Part shown: piece by piece, positions 1-9,716 of the stretch
How the letters are laid out: the number at the start of each line of letters is the position of its first letter
How positions within the stretch are numbered: the first letter of the stretch is position 1
Assembly (NCBI GenBank): GCA_011009095.1
Contig: VTPC01091232.1
Span: 136,245 to 200,244 of the forward strand
Length of the DNA: 64,000 bases
Source: Ignelater luminosus
Taxonomy: Eukaryota > Arthropoda > Insecta > Coleoptera > Elateridae
Reading direction: 5' to 3'
Program-made: the position numbers and the translations under genes
The notes under the pieces: model-generated
What the model saw: the letters and a program-made list of their open reading frames with translations, nothing else
Databases searched by the model: none
Told to the model about the DNA's origin: nothing

Positions 1-382
1 GGACCGTGTTATCTCTCGAAGAGGTGATCACAATTGGCCACCGAGATCTTGTGATTTAACACCTTGCGACTTCTTTCTTTGGGGCCACGTGAAAGAGAAG
101 GTCTACGCCAACAGCCCAGCGTCGATTCAAGACCTCAAAGATGGAATTCGTGAGGCTATCGAGGACATAGGGCAGCCACTTTGCGATTTGGTTATGGAAA
201 ATTTCATGAAAAGGATATTGTCCTGTAAGCGTGGTCGTGGTGGTCATTTGCCTGATGTTATTTTCCACTATTAACGGCATACCTTCCTCTTTATAATGAA
301 ATAAACATCCGATCATTTATATTAAAAAATGGCACTTTTCTTTGAATATCAAAATAACACCTCTTATTGGAAAACCCTTTAT
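1..382 (+). mobile_element. 3' end of a Tc1/IS630-type DNA transposon (left end outside window)
   Basis: The transposase C-terminus is followed by about 105 bp of non-coding sequence that ends in a TIR-like block at about 345-382, reading AATAACACCTC then CCCTTTATA. Such a terminus next to a TA is typical of the Tc1/mariner superfamily. The other inverted repeat lies outside the window, so the boundary at about 382 is inferred from sequence style, not from pairing. Confidence 0.65.
2..274 (+). pseudogene. Tc1/IS630-like transposase, C-terminal fragment (5' end outside window)
   Basis: Frame 2 is open from the window edge to a TAA at 272-274, 90 codons. It reads WPPRSCDLTPCDFFLWGHVK near the start, the block around the third catalytic acidic residue of Tc1/mariner-superfamily DDE transposases. 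It ends with the GGHLPDVIFHY tail typical of arthropod Tc3/IS630-like copies. The catalytic role, cut-and-paste transposition in the nucleus, is known for the family. No stop or frameshift is visible in this part. It is called a fragment because the N-terminus and first two acidic residues lie upstream of the window; whether the full gene is intact cannot be judged. Confidence 0.8.
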
Positions 383-449
383 ATAGTACATTGCAGCCAG
401 GAAAGGGAATAATACTCAGAAGGTCTATTAATAAATAACGGCCAAACAG

Positions 450-1450
450 ATAGAAACATGGGGGCAAGATTTTAAGAAGCTACTGAAAAGAGAAAAAGAA
501 GAAGCAGAAGAACAAGATAACGAACAAATCATAAATGAAGACATCGCAATAGAAGAAGCAATAGAGGCAGAAGATGTTATAAAGGCAACCCAGAAAATCA
601 AAAATGATAAAGCGCTGGGGCATAATAAACTCGACCCAAAGATGCTAACGTATACAGGAGTGAAAAGGAACAGAGATATTACTGAGATTATTAAACAAAG
701 ACTAAGATGAGGGGCGAGTGTCTAAAGATTGCGAAACGAGTTAGTACTCTACAAGATAAGAAAAGTATAGAGGCACAATCCTACTGAATGCAGTAAGAAA
801 AATCTATGAAAGAATTCTAGAAGAGAGGTTAAGGAAAAAAGTAGAGATGCTACTGGATGACACACAAAGTGGTTCCAGGAAGGGGTTCGGAATACAGGAA
901 AGATAGAAAAGCGTTTATAGACTATATAGGCTTAGAAAATGCGTTTGATCGCGTTCCCAAAAATAAAACGTGGGGTGTGCTATAGGAGTTGCAAAAAGGA
1001 GCAAAGCTCACGCAAGCAATTAAAAGTACATACAACGAAAGCAAATGCTATGTACAAACAGGAAATATGGTATCACAGGTCTTTAGACCAAATGATGGTT
1101 TAAGACAAAGAGGAATGCTGAACCCTCTATTATTTATAATAATTATGAACCAAGTAACAAAACAAAATGGTAAAACACAGTTTAAAGATTTACAGTGGGG
1201 TATAATATGGAATCAGTAGAGATCTCTGAGTATGCTTTGCAGATAATCTGGTTATTTTTGCAAGTAATGAAGAAGAACTACCAGGTAATGTGGAGATATG
1301 GAATAAAACAATAAAGGAATGTAACATAAAGATAAACCTAGATAAAACAAAAACAGTGCTAATATTACGCACTAGCAAAAATGTAAACATGAAATTGAAA
1401 AGTAAAAGGATAAAACGGGCGGAAATATTTGGAAGTCCAATTGAATAGAA
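450..1450 (+). pseudogene. Non-LTR retrotransposon reverse transcriptase relic
   Basis: Three frames are needed to follow the protein. A linker segment contains KALGHNKLDPKML (about 605-645). RT block A reads LENAFDRVPK (about 930-960). Then come IKSTYNESKCYV and GLRQRGMLNPLLF (1015-1140), the RQG-type block B. The catalytic box follows as FADNLVIF (about 1242-1265), where FADD or YADD is expected, so the second Asp is Asn. An NLDKTKT segment follows. Several stops and frameshifts show it is dead. The arrangement fits endonuclease/RT LINEs common in insects; the clade cannot be assigned by eye. Confidence 0.75.
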
Positions 1451-1489
1451 ATAAACCGTGTAACTATGGTCTCTGGGGAAGATCATTTG

Positions 1490-4400
1490 GACGTATTAAT
1501 CTGATCCTGGGTAGAGGTGGATTAAAGAAATGAACACGTTTGCTCTTCATTGAATTGTGTTACTCATTTATAAAGACTTCTCAGACAGATTTTATATCGT
1601 CCAAAAGCAAAATCGATGACGCTGTATTATTGTAGTACAAACAGGAATGTGTACTTAGAATTCTCATCGTTTCGGAGTGTAGCAGGCACCAAATTGGAAA
1701 TTGAGCAAACTTGGTAAACGGCTTAAGGATCTTTTAAGCAGATTTTGGTTTCTGTGTAATAAAGGTTAAAAAAATATAGCACTGTATTTAAAAAAAACTC
1801 CATATCTCAAAAACTATTTAAAATAGGCATGACAAGTATGGGTTCGTTAAAAAGGTCTTTGAAAGTACTATCCAAAAATGAAACAAAAAATATAGCATTC
1901 CAGTTTTAAAAAATCCATATTACGTCATAGCTTGAAAAGAGATGACGTCACAAATAAGCGCAGCACCTGAAAAACATCGAAATATAAAATAAAAATTGAC
2001 CTGTTTTAGCGTTTTTCAAAAATATCATTCGTTTTGAAGTTACTGATTTTATTCCAAAGTAGTTTTTCCACTGTATATCACTATAGAAGTTATTTCTGAT
2101 TTGTTTTTAATGTCGAGCTATTTAATTACAATACCTAGCTGTTCAATTCATGTAACTTATTAGAATTAGAGCGTAATAATCGGAGTAACGGTACATCCCT
2201 CTTCTATTGTAAGTCTATATCTATGCATATCAGCGAAGCCAATAATTTAGCTTGCTTTGGACAGAGAGATTGATCGATGACCAGATATGAGAGAGAGTCT
2301 GGTGGAACAATTGTTAGATACGTACCCGTATTTAGGACTTGTTGTCAACGCACACAATGGCGTTGTACACGTATGTTGTGTGCATTGGGAAATAGGATTC
2401 CATTGTAATGTTCTAAATGAAGTGTGGTGATTGAATTCTGAATGTCGGTGTAAGCGCATTGACTTGCTTTGTTGTTTTAGATAGATAGGTAGCATAAATA
2501 ATTGATTTTAGTTTATCATTATTAATTTAAAAATCTGATTTTTAGAGGAATGACATGCGGGGTGTTTCCATTGTACGTAGGCGTCAAAGAAACCCTTCAG
2601 GTTGTTGTTCATCCCTGCACTAATCACTAAATTATATTAAACAAGCCCTAAAGTTTGAAACTTGATACACTCGCAGACGTGTAAACTAAACCGACTACAT
2701 CTTAGCTTGCTGTATTGTGAATTCAGTAGTTGTTATCATACAAAATAAGACGTTTCAGTTCTCATACAAATGACACAATCAATTAATTTTCCTGATTAAA
2801 TACGATACGTTTATGAAATTGTCTTTCCTTATTTTGCTAAAAATATTTTATTATAACGTAGCGTAAATATATATCTGTTACAATTCCGAGAAGAAAACTT
2901 TATCGTTATGAACGTCTAAGAAAACTTCCTTTGTTAGAAAAAATGGATAAGAATATGGAGACCATTTTGCGAAACGTCCTAATGGGGTAATTTAAGATAA
3001 GGAAGTTCTGACCACAGGTAACAAAAATAGGGCGTTAAGGCCTCACAGGGACCATCTCAGAGGTCAGCGATATACTGCAATGTTCCTATTTTGGATGATC
3101 CCACAGGCGCCTTATACATCCAAAACAAACAGTGTAACTGTATGTTGTTAAAAAAATTAATAGGAGTTTGAAACTTTGCGTTATGCTGATGGATGAAAAT
3201 TACAACACAACTTTGACCTAAAAAGTGAGTTTGGGTAAACATATTTATAATAAAGATAAAAAATTTTCAGTAAAAAGTAGCCGCGCAGAAAGATAAAAAA
3301 TTGTACTTTTATTAACATCCATAAAAAGTTTTCAACAGACATAATATAGTAGACAAAACTATTGATTTTTTACTTACGTGTTTTTTTGTTGTTAGTAATT
3401 GTTTTATGAATAATCTGAAAAGCGGATTGCAATAAGTTGAAATTAATTTCTCTGGATCATAAATGTAATTTCCTGCTACGTAAACATGAAGTTGTATATT
3501 TTATTTTGCTTATTACGTGCCCCACAAAGCTTGTGCATCTAACAATTCAACAGCAAATGTAGCACAGAACTTCTGACTTGATACATGTGAATAGTAGTAT
3601 GGAGCGTGTCTGATAACGGCATATCTAAATTGAACATCTGAGTCTATCATTTTCCTGAGATTTCAAACCCTATCTGTTCCTAGACGCTAGAAACTAGCTG
3701 AAAACTTTGTAAATGCAACACGAGAAGTAAGACTTCAAACGTATTCCTTGTAGTAGCGTACCTTATGATATTTTGTCAATTTGCAATTGAAGGTGATAAC
3801 ATCAAAGCATCTTGTTATTGGTTATTGTAAAGTGTCTGAAACACGTATACCTGTTTATAAAAAAATCTTGTTGAAAACATTTCCACAGTATTTGTGTTTG
3901 TCATTCTATTACAACGTTTGTTTTTGAAGTGAATGAATCAACTTTAAATACAAAATTAAATTTATCTTTTATTTCAAAGTTACTAAAATTATTAACAAAA
4001 ATCTTGTCTGATTCTTAATGTAGTATCAATTCGTCTAATGCCGTGTGGTCTTCAATCTACAGCTCGACTCATTAAGAATGTTTAATAGTAACTGATCTAA
4101 CTAGACCAAATTCTGTTGTTGTATTTTTACATTTTTAACTGTTAACAGTTGATTTTCAAGAATGTACGAAGAAAGTATAATTCATTAACTACTTCTTCGA
4201 AAATTATGTCTTCATAAGACTATTCTTTTTTGCTATAATCAGCGGTGGGAGTCATTCATTATTTCACAATAGACTTGCCTGTCACGAATTTTCTAACGGA
4301 CCTTCTCCTTTGACCTTTCGACATTATTTAGTTTTTGATCCCTGCTTTAAATATTTCCATAAAAGCTTTTGATGGCCACGTAAGCTGTGGAGTGTTTCCA

Positions 4401-4956
4401 AATTGAAAAATGATATATTTTGGAAAAACCTTTCAGTATTTGTATGCATAGTAGCTCTGTTGCATTGAAATCACAATTGGTACTTTTGCTGTTGTAAGCA
4501 GAAAGTTGTCGTTATTTTTAAATATTATTTTAGTTTTTTTTTTAAATTTTCAGTTGCTCAATGCATAAAGTGATTATTGACAAAACTTCCTCTTCTAAAG
4601 ATAAAAAATCGTTGCCTGATCAGTCCTTATAAACTTTGAATTTCTAAGCATCAATTTAGTGTTTCATCCCCTAGCTGATTCCGTCTATATTTGGACAAAC
4701 TCGTATGTGTTGCATCACTATGTATATGCTTTAGATTTTTCTATTTCAGGTTTATTCCATTTTTTACTGGGTAAATCTGATTTTTATTTTGAATCAGACA
4801 CCTACGGTCTATTGACCTGCGGTTGTTTTCTTTATGTACTTAGACTTAAAATAAATCAATTCTTATGTAACAGTTTTTCTTTCTTTCTTTATCTTTTTCT
4901 ATTTGAAGAAGAATTATGTTTAAATTAGCATCTTCGGCTGAAGGACTTTTATATCT
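1490..4956. other. AT-rich stretch without recognised genes
   Basis: No ORF here has a recognisable domain. The part at about 1795-2060 has the low-complexity style (for example CCATATCTCAAAAAC) often seen inside non-autonomous insect transposons, but no paired ends were found. The segment at about 2200-2500 is slightly more complex and unassigned. The remainder, including short ORFs at 2247-2495 and 4659-4928, shows nothing I can interpret. Confidence 0.5.
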
Positions 4957-4958
4957 TA

Positions 4959-6252
4959 CGAGGGTTGCTATTTATATTTTTGGCCTAACAATGAAAAAAC
5001 AAGTATTTATGATCGAAACTAGTTTTATTGTTTTTCAAAATATTCTCCATTAAGATTGATACACTTTTCCATGCGTTTGAACCAATTTTCGAAGCACTTT
5101 TTCCACTCTGTTTGAGGCAGCTCCAAAATATGCGTTTTGAAACAAAAAACGGCTTCTTCTGGTGTTGAAAATCGTTGACCACGCAGTTTGTTTTTGATGT
5201 ACGGGAATAAAAAGAAGTCATTGGGTGCCAAATCAGGGCTGTATGGTGGATGGCCCATCAACTCGACCTTCTGGCTGGTTAAATATTCAATTGTTTGAGC
5301 AGCGGTGTGAGAGCTTGCATTGTCATGATGAAGAATGATTCGCCTCTTCTTTGAAGTTTTCCGAATTTCTCCAATGACTTCTGGCAAACAAATGGTTGTG
5401 TACCATTCAGAGTTGACCGTCTTACGTTGCTCTAACGCCACTGTTGCCACATGACCGGTAATGCCAAAGAAACAGGCAACCATTTGCTTCGATGTGCTTC
5501 TTCCGCGAACAACTTTTGTTGGATTTGGCTCGTCTTGAAAGACCCACACAGTTGATTGCTGTTTTGTTTCGGGGTCATATGCGTAGATCCATGATTCGTC
5601 ACCTGTGCAGATGTTATACACAGCCTTTGATGCACCTTTCGCAAATTTTTTCAACATTTCAATGCACCAGTCGACGCGAGCCTTCTTTTGAGCATTGGTC
5701 AGGTTATGCGGGATCCAACGGGAACAAATTTTTTTTACGGCCAAATGATCATGTAATATCTTGTTGATGCTAGTCATACTAATGCCCAAAGATGCCTCAA
5801 TCTCACGGTATGTCACATGACGATCTTGTTTAATCAGTCCACGCACAACATCGATGTTTTTAGGCAAAACGACAGATTTTGGACGGCCTTCACGGATTTC
5901 GTCCTGGAGTGAACATCGACCACGTTTGAATTCACTATACCAGTTTCTTACAGTGCTGTAGGATGGAGCTTCATTGCTATATAATGTATTAAGTTCATTG
6001 ATGCACTCTTGTCGTGATAATCCACGTCGAAAGTTATGAAAAATAATTGCACGAAAGTGTTCACGGGTCAATTCCATTTTTTACTAGGGAATGCACTTTT
6101 CAATTTACTGCAAACAACACTAATCGCACTCAAATGACAAAATGTTGTGGTTGAGGTTATGTTCAACAATGTAAAGTTTACACCGGAAATGTCAGCTGAC
6201 GCCTGGAAACAGTCAGTGTTGCCAAGGTCAGAAATATAAATAGCAACCCTCG
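4959..6252 (-). mobile_element. Complete mariner element (DD34D), apparently intact
   Basis: The element is 1294 bp. The left end begins CGAGGGTTGCTATTTATA at 4959 and the right end, read on the minus strand from 6252, begins with the same bases. About 27 bp of inverted repeat match with two differences. Both ends are flanked by TA (4957-4958 and 6253-6254), the target duplication known for mariners. The length equals that of canonical mariners (about 1.3 kb). The single gene inside is uninterrupted, so this copy is either young or under recent selection for activity. Confidence 0.95.
5025..6077 (-). CDS. Mariner transposase, 350 aa, intact DD34D triad
   Basis: This nuclear DDE/D enzyme would bind the element's inverted repeats and carry out TA-targeted cut-and-paste transposition. 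The ORF is open from the ATG at 6075-6077 to TAA at 5025-5027. The N-terminal half carries two helix-turn-helix regions (about residues 1-110) and the WIPHNLT linker motif near 121-127. Catalytic Asp residues are D160 (TGDESW), D252 (HHDNASSH) and D287 (YSPDLAPNDFF), with 34 residues between the last two. The protein length matches the family norm of about 345-355. The start is chosen because MELTREHF is the usual N-terminus of this mariner lineage. I suspect the mellifera-type subfamily, but that is from memory of sequence style and unproved. Confidence 0.95.
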   Translation of the reverse strand: MELTREHFRAIIFHNFRRGLSRQECINELNTLYSNEAPSYSTVRNWYSEFKRGRCSLQDEIREGRPKSVVLPKNIDVVRGLIKQDRHVTYREIEASLGISMTSINKILHDHLAVKKICSRWIPHNLTNAQKKARVDWCIEMLKKFAKGASKAVYNICTGDESWIYAYDPETKQQSTVWVFQDEPNPTKVVRGRSTSKQMVACFFGITGHVATVALEQRKTVNSEWYTTICLPEVIGEIRKTSKKRRIILHHDNASSHTAAQTIEYLTSQKVELMGHPPYSPDLAPNDFFLFPYIKNKLRGQRFSTPEEAVFCFKTHILELPQTEWKKCFENWFKRMEKCINLNGEYFEKQ

Positions 6253-6254
6253 TA

Positions 6255-7686
6255 TTACGTAGCATGGTACACACTACTAGGTACGACTTCTCACTCTTCT
6301 AAAGACTATTAGCTTCTCTGTTTCTATATAGCAGAAAAGTGCCAGAAAAACAATTAGACTTTTTCATGTGTCTGTTTAGTTTAATTTACATCTGGAGTTT
6401 TGCAGGATTGCAATAAACTTGATGCTAATACGAATCAGTTAAGTTTCACAAGCTGAAATACAAAACTTTTACTGGGACTTATATTTTGGTTGCAATACGA
6501 AGGTCGCCAATTTACTAATCTGGAGCAGTTTACTTAAAATCATTGTGTTGATTTTATATAAAATTTAGTAAAAGATAGAAAGTATCTATGGGAACCTGGG
6601 TGTCAATTCAAGATCGTACTAAAGTGAGGCCAATCAATTATCATTAATTATATTTTTTCTAACACAAATTAATTTTTCTTGCGGTTTTGCTTTTCATTTA
6701 TCACAGTTAGATCTTAATATCTAGAAATAGAAAATTTATTTACAAAAAGAATCTAAAAAGTTACATTGAATTAATTTAGAACCCCGGAATGACACTCGTA
6801 ATTCCTATCCCTGGTGACAAAATAGTTTTTTATTACTAGCAAATTTGTTTTATGAATTCGAAAGTTCAAAATTAATTTAATTTAGTTGATGTACTTTGAT
6901 CCTGCAATTACAATGCAGGCAAAAAAAACATTTCATTGTTTTCAAGTTCAAATTGTGTATACATAGTCTATTACCGATTTATGTAATTGTTTCAGTTAGC
7001 AACCCTCGGCTAGTAATATTATCGTTAAAATCCATTTATATTGCGGGTGAATTACGTGGTAAATACCTGTTTATAGAATAACACTAGCTTGTTCGCGTTA
7101 ATTTTATATCGCTGCCCTTGGTTAGATGTATAAGTTGTGTAGGTTGAATAGAAATTCTCCGTTATAGTGAATCAGTGGCATGTTAAAAGAGGCGGAGGTT
7201 ATTCATCATGCAATGCGTATTGCTAGACAACTGATACTTAATAATAGACAGAACATAAATCTTGTATTATTATAACGAATGCTGTTGTGGGTATATCTGA
7301 CAAGGAAATCACAAAACGCGTGTGAATAAGTAAATAAATTTCATTTGAACTCGGTGGATAATAATATTGCCGGATGCCTAGAAATGTTAAGAGAGACTGC
7401 TATTACTTTCTGCTGCTACCACTATAAATTATATTTTTTTCATTGTTTACTGAACCATTTCTATGGTCAAGTTAATTTAATGAATGATTATTCTCGCTTA
7501 ATTTTCTGGGTATGTGCTTTTTTCTGGGTATGTGCTTTTTTCTGTTAATTTAGTTACATCTCTATTTCCTACTTACGCAATATGGTATAGATTGATAAAA
7601 AAATAATTCTTTAAAATTGCAGATTATTTATTGAATTTATTTCAATTTAAAAGCTACACATTTTTGTCTACGATTATAAAGTGCTC
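6255..7686. other. AT-rich stretch without recognised genes
   Basis: Only short ORFs without recognisable domains occur (for example 6896-7081 and 7345-7548). There is a small local duplication of TCTGGGTATGTGCTTTTT at about 7504-7542. I see no transposon ends or RNA genes. Confidence 0.5.
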
Positions 7687-7904
7687 TTACAATAGACTGT
7701 AGAGTCTCCAGTTGTACACATGCAAATGTTGTCTTCAGTAAATCCACATTTCAAATACAAATTAAATAGCACGGTTTTATTTACATTGCCTGTCTTAAGA
7801 TAAGCGAAATACGAATTTTGTTTAATCCGAAAAATAATCGTAGCTACTAGTGGAAGTTAAAACGCATAACGCAAGCAGATATCTAGATTTAAGAAAATGA
7901 AGTA
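7687..7904. repeat. Direct repeat copy A (about 218 bp)
   Basis: This block recurs at 8214-8424 in the same orientation. By hand alignment I count about eight substitutions and one short indel, near position 7881. It carries no coding sequence that I recognise. The two copies flank a reverse-transcriptase fragment. Confidence 0.9.
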
Positions 7905-7929
7905 AGTAAGAGAATGGTATGAAGACCAA

Positions 7930-8150
7930 ATGTTTACCTAAACAATTTGTAGCACTCGTACAGTCTTACGATTCTGCTAGGCTGTTCAGAGTGAAGCAAG
8001 AATATGTTTATCAGAGTCCTACAAGGCAGCGTCTTAGGACCAATCTTGTACCTATACTATGCTTGTGACATCCTGCAGACTGAAAATGCAACACTAGCGA
8101 TCTTCGCAGTGCAACAATTAAAGAAAGAAGGGCATCATTGGTCAGAGCTG
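7930..8150 (+). pseudogene. Non-LTR reverse transcriptase scrap
   Basis: The reading LQGSVLGPILYLYYACDI (8013-8075) is RT block B of jockey-like LINEs (usually P-Q-G-S-x-L-G-P), with Leu in place of Pro. It is followed by ATLAIFA, the approach to the FADD box, after which the similarity stops before the catalytic aspartates. Upstream, in another frame, FRVKQEY matches the segment that usually precedes block B. The fragment is too short to be functional and is separated from any other LINE part by the flanking direct repeats. Confidence 0.7.
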
Positions 8151-8190
8151 GGCAGTATTGCACTACTCAGTAATGTAATTACTAATACCA

Positions 8191-8447
8191 TTACTTTTCT
8201 AGTAGTGGCATTATTACAATAGATTGTAGAGTTTCCAGTTGTCCACATGCAAATGTTGTCTTCAGTAAATCCACATTTCAAATACAAATTAAATAGCACG
8301 GCTTTATTCACATTGCCTGTCTTAAGATAAGCGAAATACGAATTCTGTTTAATCCGAAAAATAATCGTAGCTACTTGTGGAAGTCAAAACGCATAACGCA
8401 AGCAGGACTTAAGAAAATGAAGTACTTTTCTAGTAATGGCATTATCT
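8191..8447. repeat. Direct repeat copy A' with flanking short repeat B (B-A'-B')
   Basis: Copy A' (8214-8424) matches 7687-7904. It is bracketed by a second short repeat of about 23 bp starting ACTTTTCTAGTR at 8191 and again at about 8423. The order B-A'-B' suggests a tandem unit of about 232 bp that has been partly amplified. Confidence 0.8.
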
Positions 8448-9200
8448 TTCCTGTAGGATGCATAGTCTTCTAGTAAAATTGAATTTTTCAAGATCTTTCA
8501 AATTTAACCGTAAGGTCATATGTTGTGGAAAAACGAAATGCAATTATTCGCATTGAATTTCTTGACAGATTAAGCTTACTTTGACCTATAGCTTGCTTCC
8601 CTAAAGTGCGCCGTTTTACTTGTTTTTTTAGTAAACTGTGATACCTGTACCAAGAAAACAACGCACTTTAGGGGAAAAGATATATCACAAAGTAGGTTTA
8701 AGTTTTGTAGAGAAATGCGATGCAAATAATTACATCCTGTTTTTGAGACAATGAATGCTATGGGCCGTTGAATTAGAGAGATGGTTTTGAAAAATCTAAT
8801 TGTACTAGAAAATGAAGCATTTTGCGGGAAAAATGCAAGAGTAACCTTTTTATTAAATCGATTTGTTGGAAAATCAAGAAATCTTTTAAATTTTTCAGTG
8901 GCGTAACAATCTTCTTCATAGTAGGGAGTCTCTGATGAAGATATCAAACACAAAGCTACGTAACTAGAGCAGTAGACACTTAGGAGTAACAAGCATGTAC
9001 AAAATCTCGTCCCGATATCAGTCTTACCTTGTTCTTGAAATATCGAAGAAACAAAAATTTTTTAATAAAACCTCAACATCCTGTATCTCGGAAACGGTAG
9101 ATTTCTGGATACATGTCTATATAAACTTCTTTACTTATTTTAATGAGTACTACACACTTTTAGAGTTTTCAACACTATCTTTTTAATCCCCTGTATATGA
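8448..9200. other. AT-rich stretch with an unassigned 138-codon minus-strand ORF
   Basis: The minus-strand ORF at 8576-8992 is open for 138 codons and begins with a hydrophobic, signal-peptide-like stretch (MLLLSVYCSSYVALCLISSS). I recognise no family, and it overlaps the foldback at 8599-8673. In AT-rich DNA an ORF of this size may be chance. The text CATCCTGTATCTCGGAAACGG at about 9074 resembles ends of insect non-autonomous transposons but has no partner. Confidence 0.3.
8599..8673. repeat. 75-bp foldback (imperfect stem of about 24 bp)
   Basis: CCCTAAAGTGCG at 8599-8610 is the exact reverse complement of 8662-8673. Pairing continues inward through GTTTT and CTTG with two mismatches and one bulge. 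The loop is roughly 27 nt. Size and geometry resemble a pre-miRNA hairpin, but a miniature transposon or chance foldback is equally possible. Confidence 0.6.
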
Positions 9201-9551
9201 AGGTGTTGGAAATGCCTAATCGTTAATGGTACATGTTGTTGAATTACTTAATATAATATTAGTTTAATCAGTCAGATTAGTTTAATCGTTGATAGTTTCA
9301 TGCAATTAATGTTTAACCGTTAATCGTTTTTAATATTTAAGTATTTTTTAATGTTTCAGTTTTTACTAATATTTTAATCTTTTAATGCACTTATCCTTTT
9401 ATGCATTAATTATTTCATGTGATTAATTTAATCGTCAATCGTCTCAAGCGATTGACGATTAGTTTATTCGTAAATCGTTCGTGACAGTTAACAACTAAAT
9501 CTTTAATCGTAATTGTTAATCGTTAGTTAGACTATAATCTTCCCAACACTG
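9201..9551. mobile_element. Probable hAT-like miniature element rich in TTAATCGT words
   Basis: The right end, read inward from 9551, is CAGTGTTGGGAAG, a terminus widely seen in hAT-type miniature elements. The left end has GTGTTGGAAA at 9203-9212, so the ends pair over about ten positions with a degenerate outer base. The interior repeats variants of TTAATCGT/TTAATCGTT in both orientations and contains a perfect 12-bp hairpin at 9430-9441/9449-9460. Flanking 8-mers (TGTATATG and CATATATA) match only partly, so the target duplication is not proved. Confidence 0.5.
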
Positions 9552-9559
9552 CATATATA

Positions 9560-9716
9560 TGCACAAGCAATGTCAAAAGTAATTGATTGATAAATTACCA
9601 ATTACTTGGTAATGGGTAATGGCATTAGTTATTATTGTAATTGTAATGGACTTGATAAGTAATTACATTAAATTTATTAAAAGTAATTGGTAATGGTAAT
9701 ACATTACTGCCAGTGG
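9560..9716. repeat. GTAAT-rich repeat block, hAT-like miniature element fragment
   Basis: Words such as AGTAATTGGTAATGG, GGTAATGGG and AAGTAATTACATT recur in both orientations between 9575 and 9705, ending with ATTACTGCCAGTGG. This interior style is characteristic of hAT miniature elements. No clean left terminus is visible, and it directly abuts the preceding element, so the two may be nested or one compound element. Confidence 0.4.
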
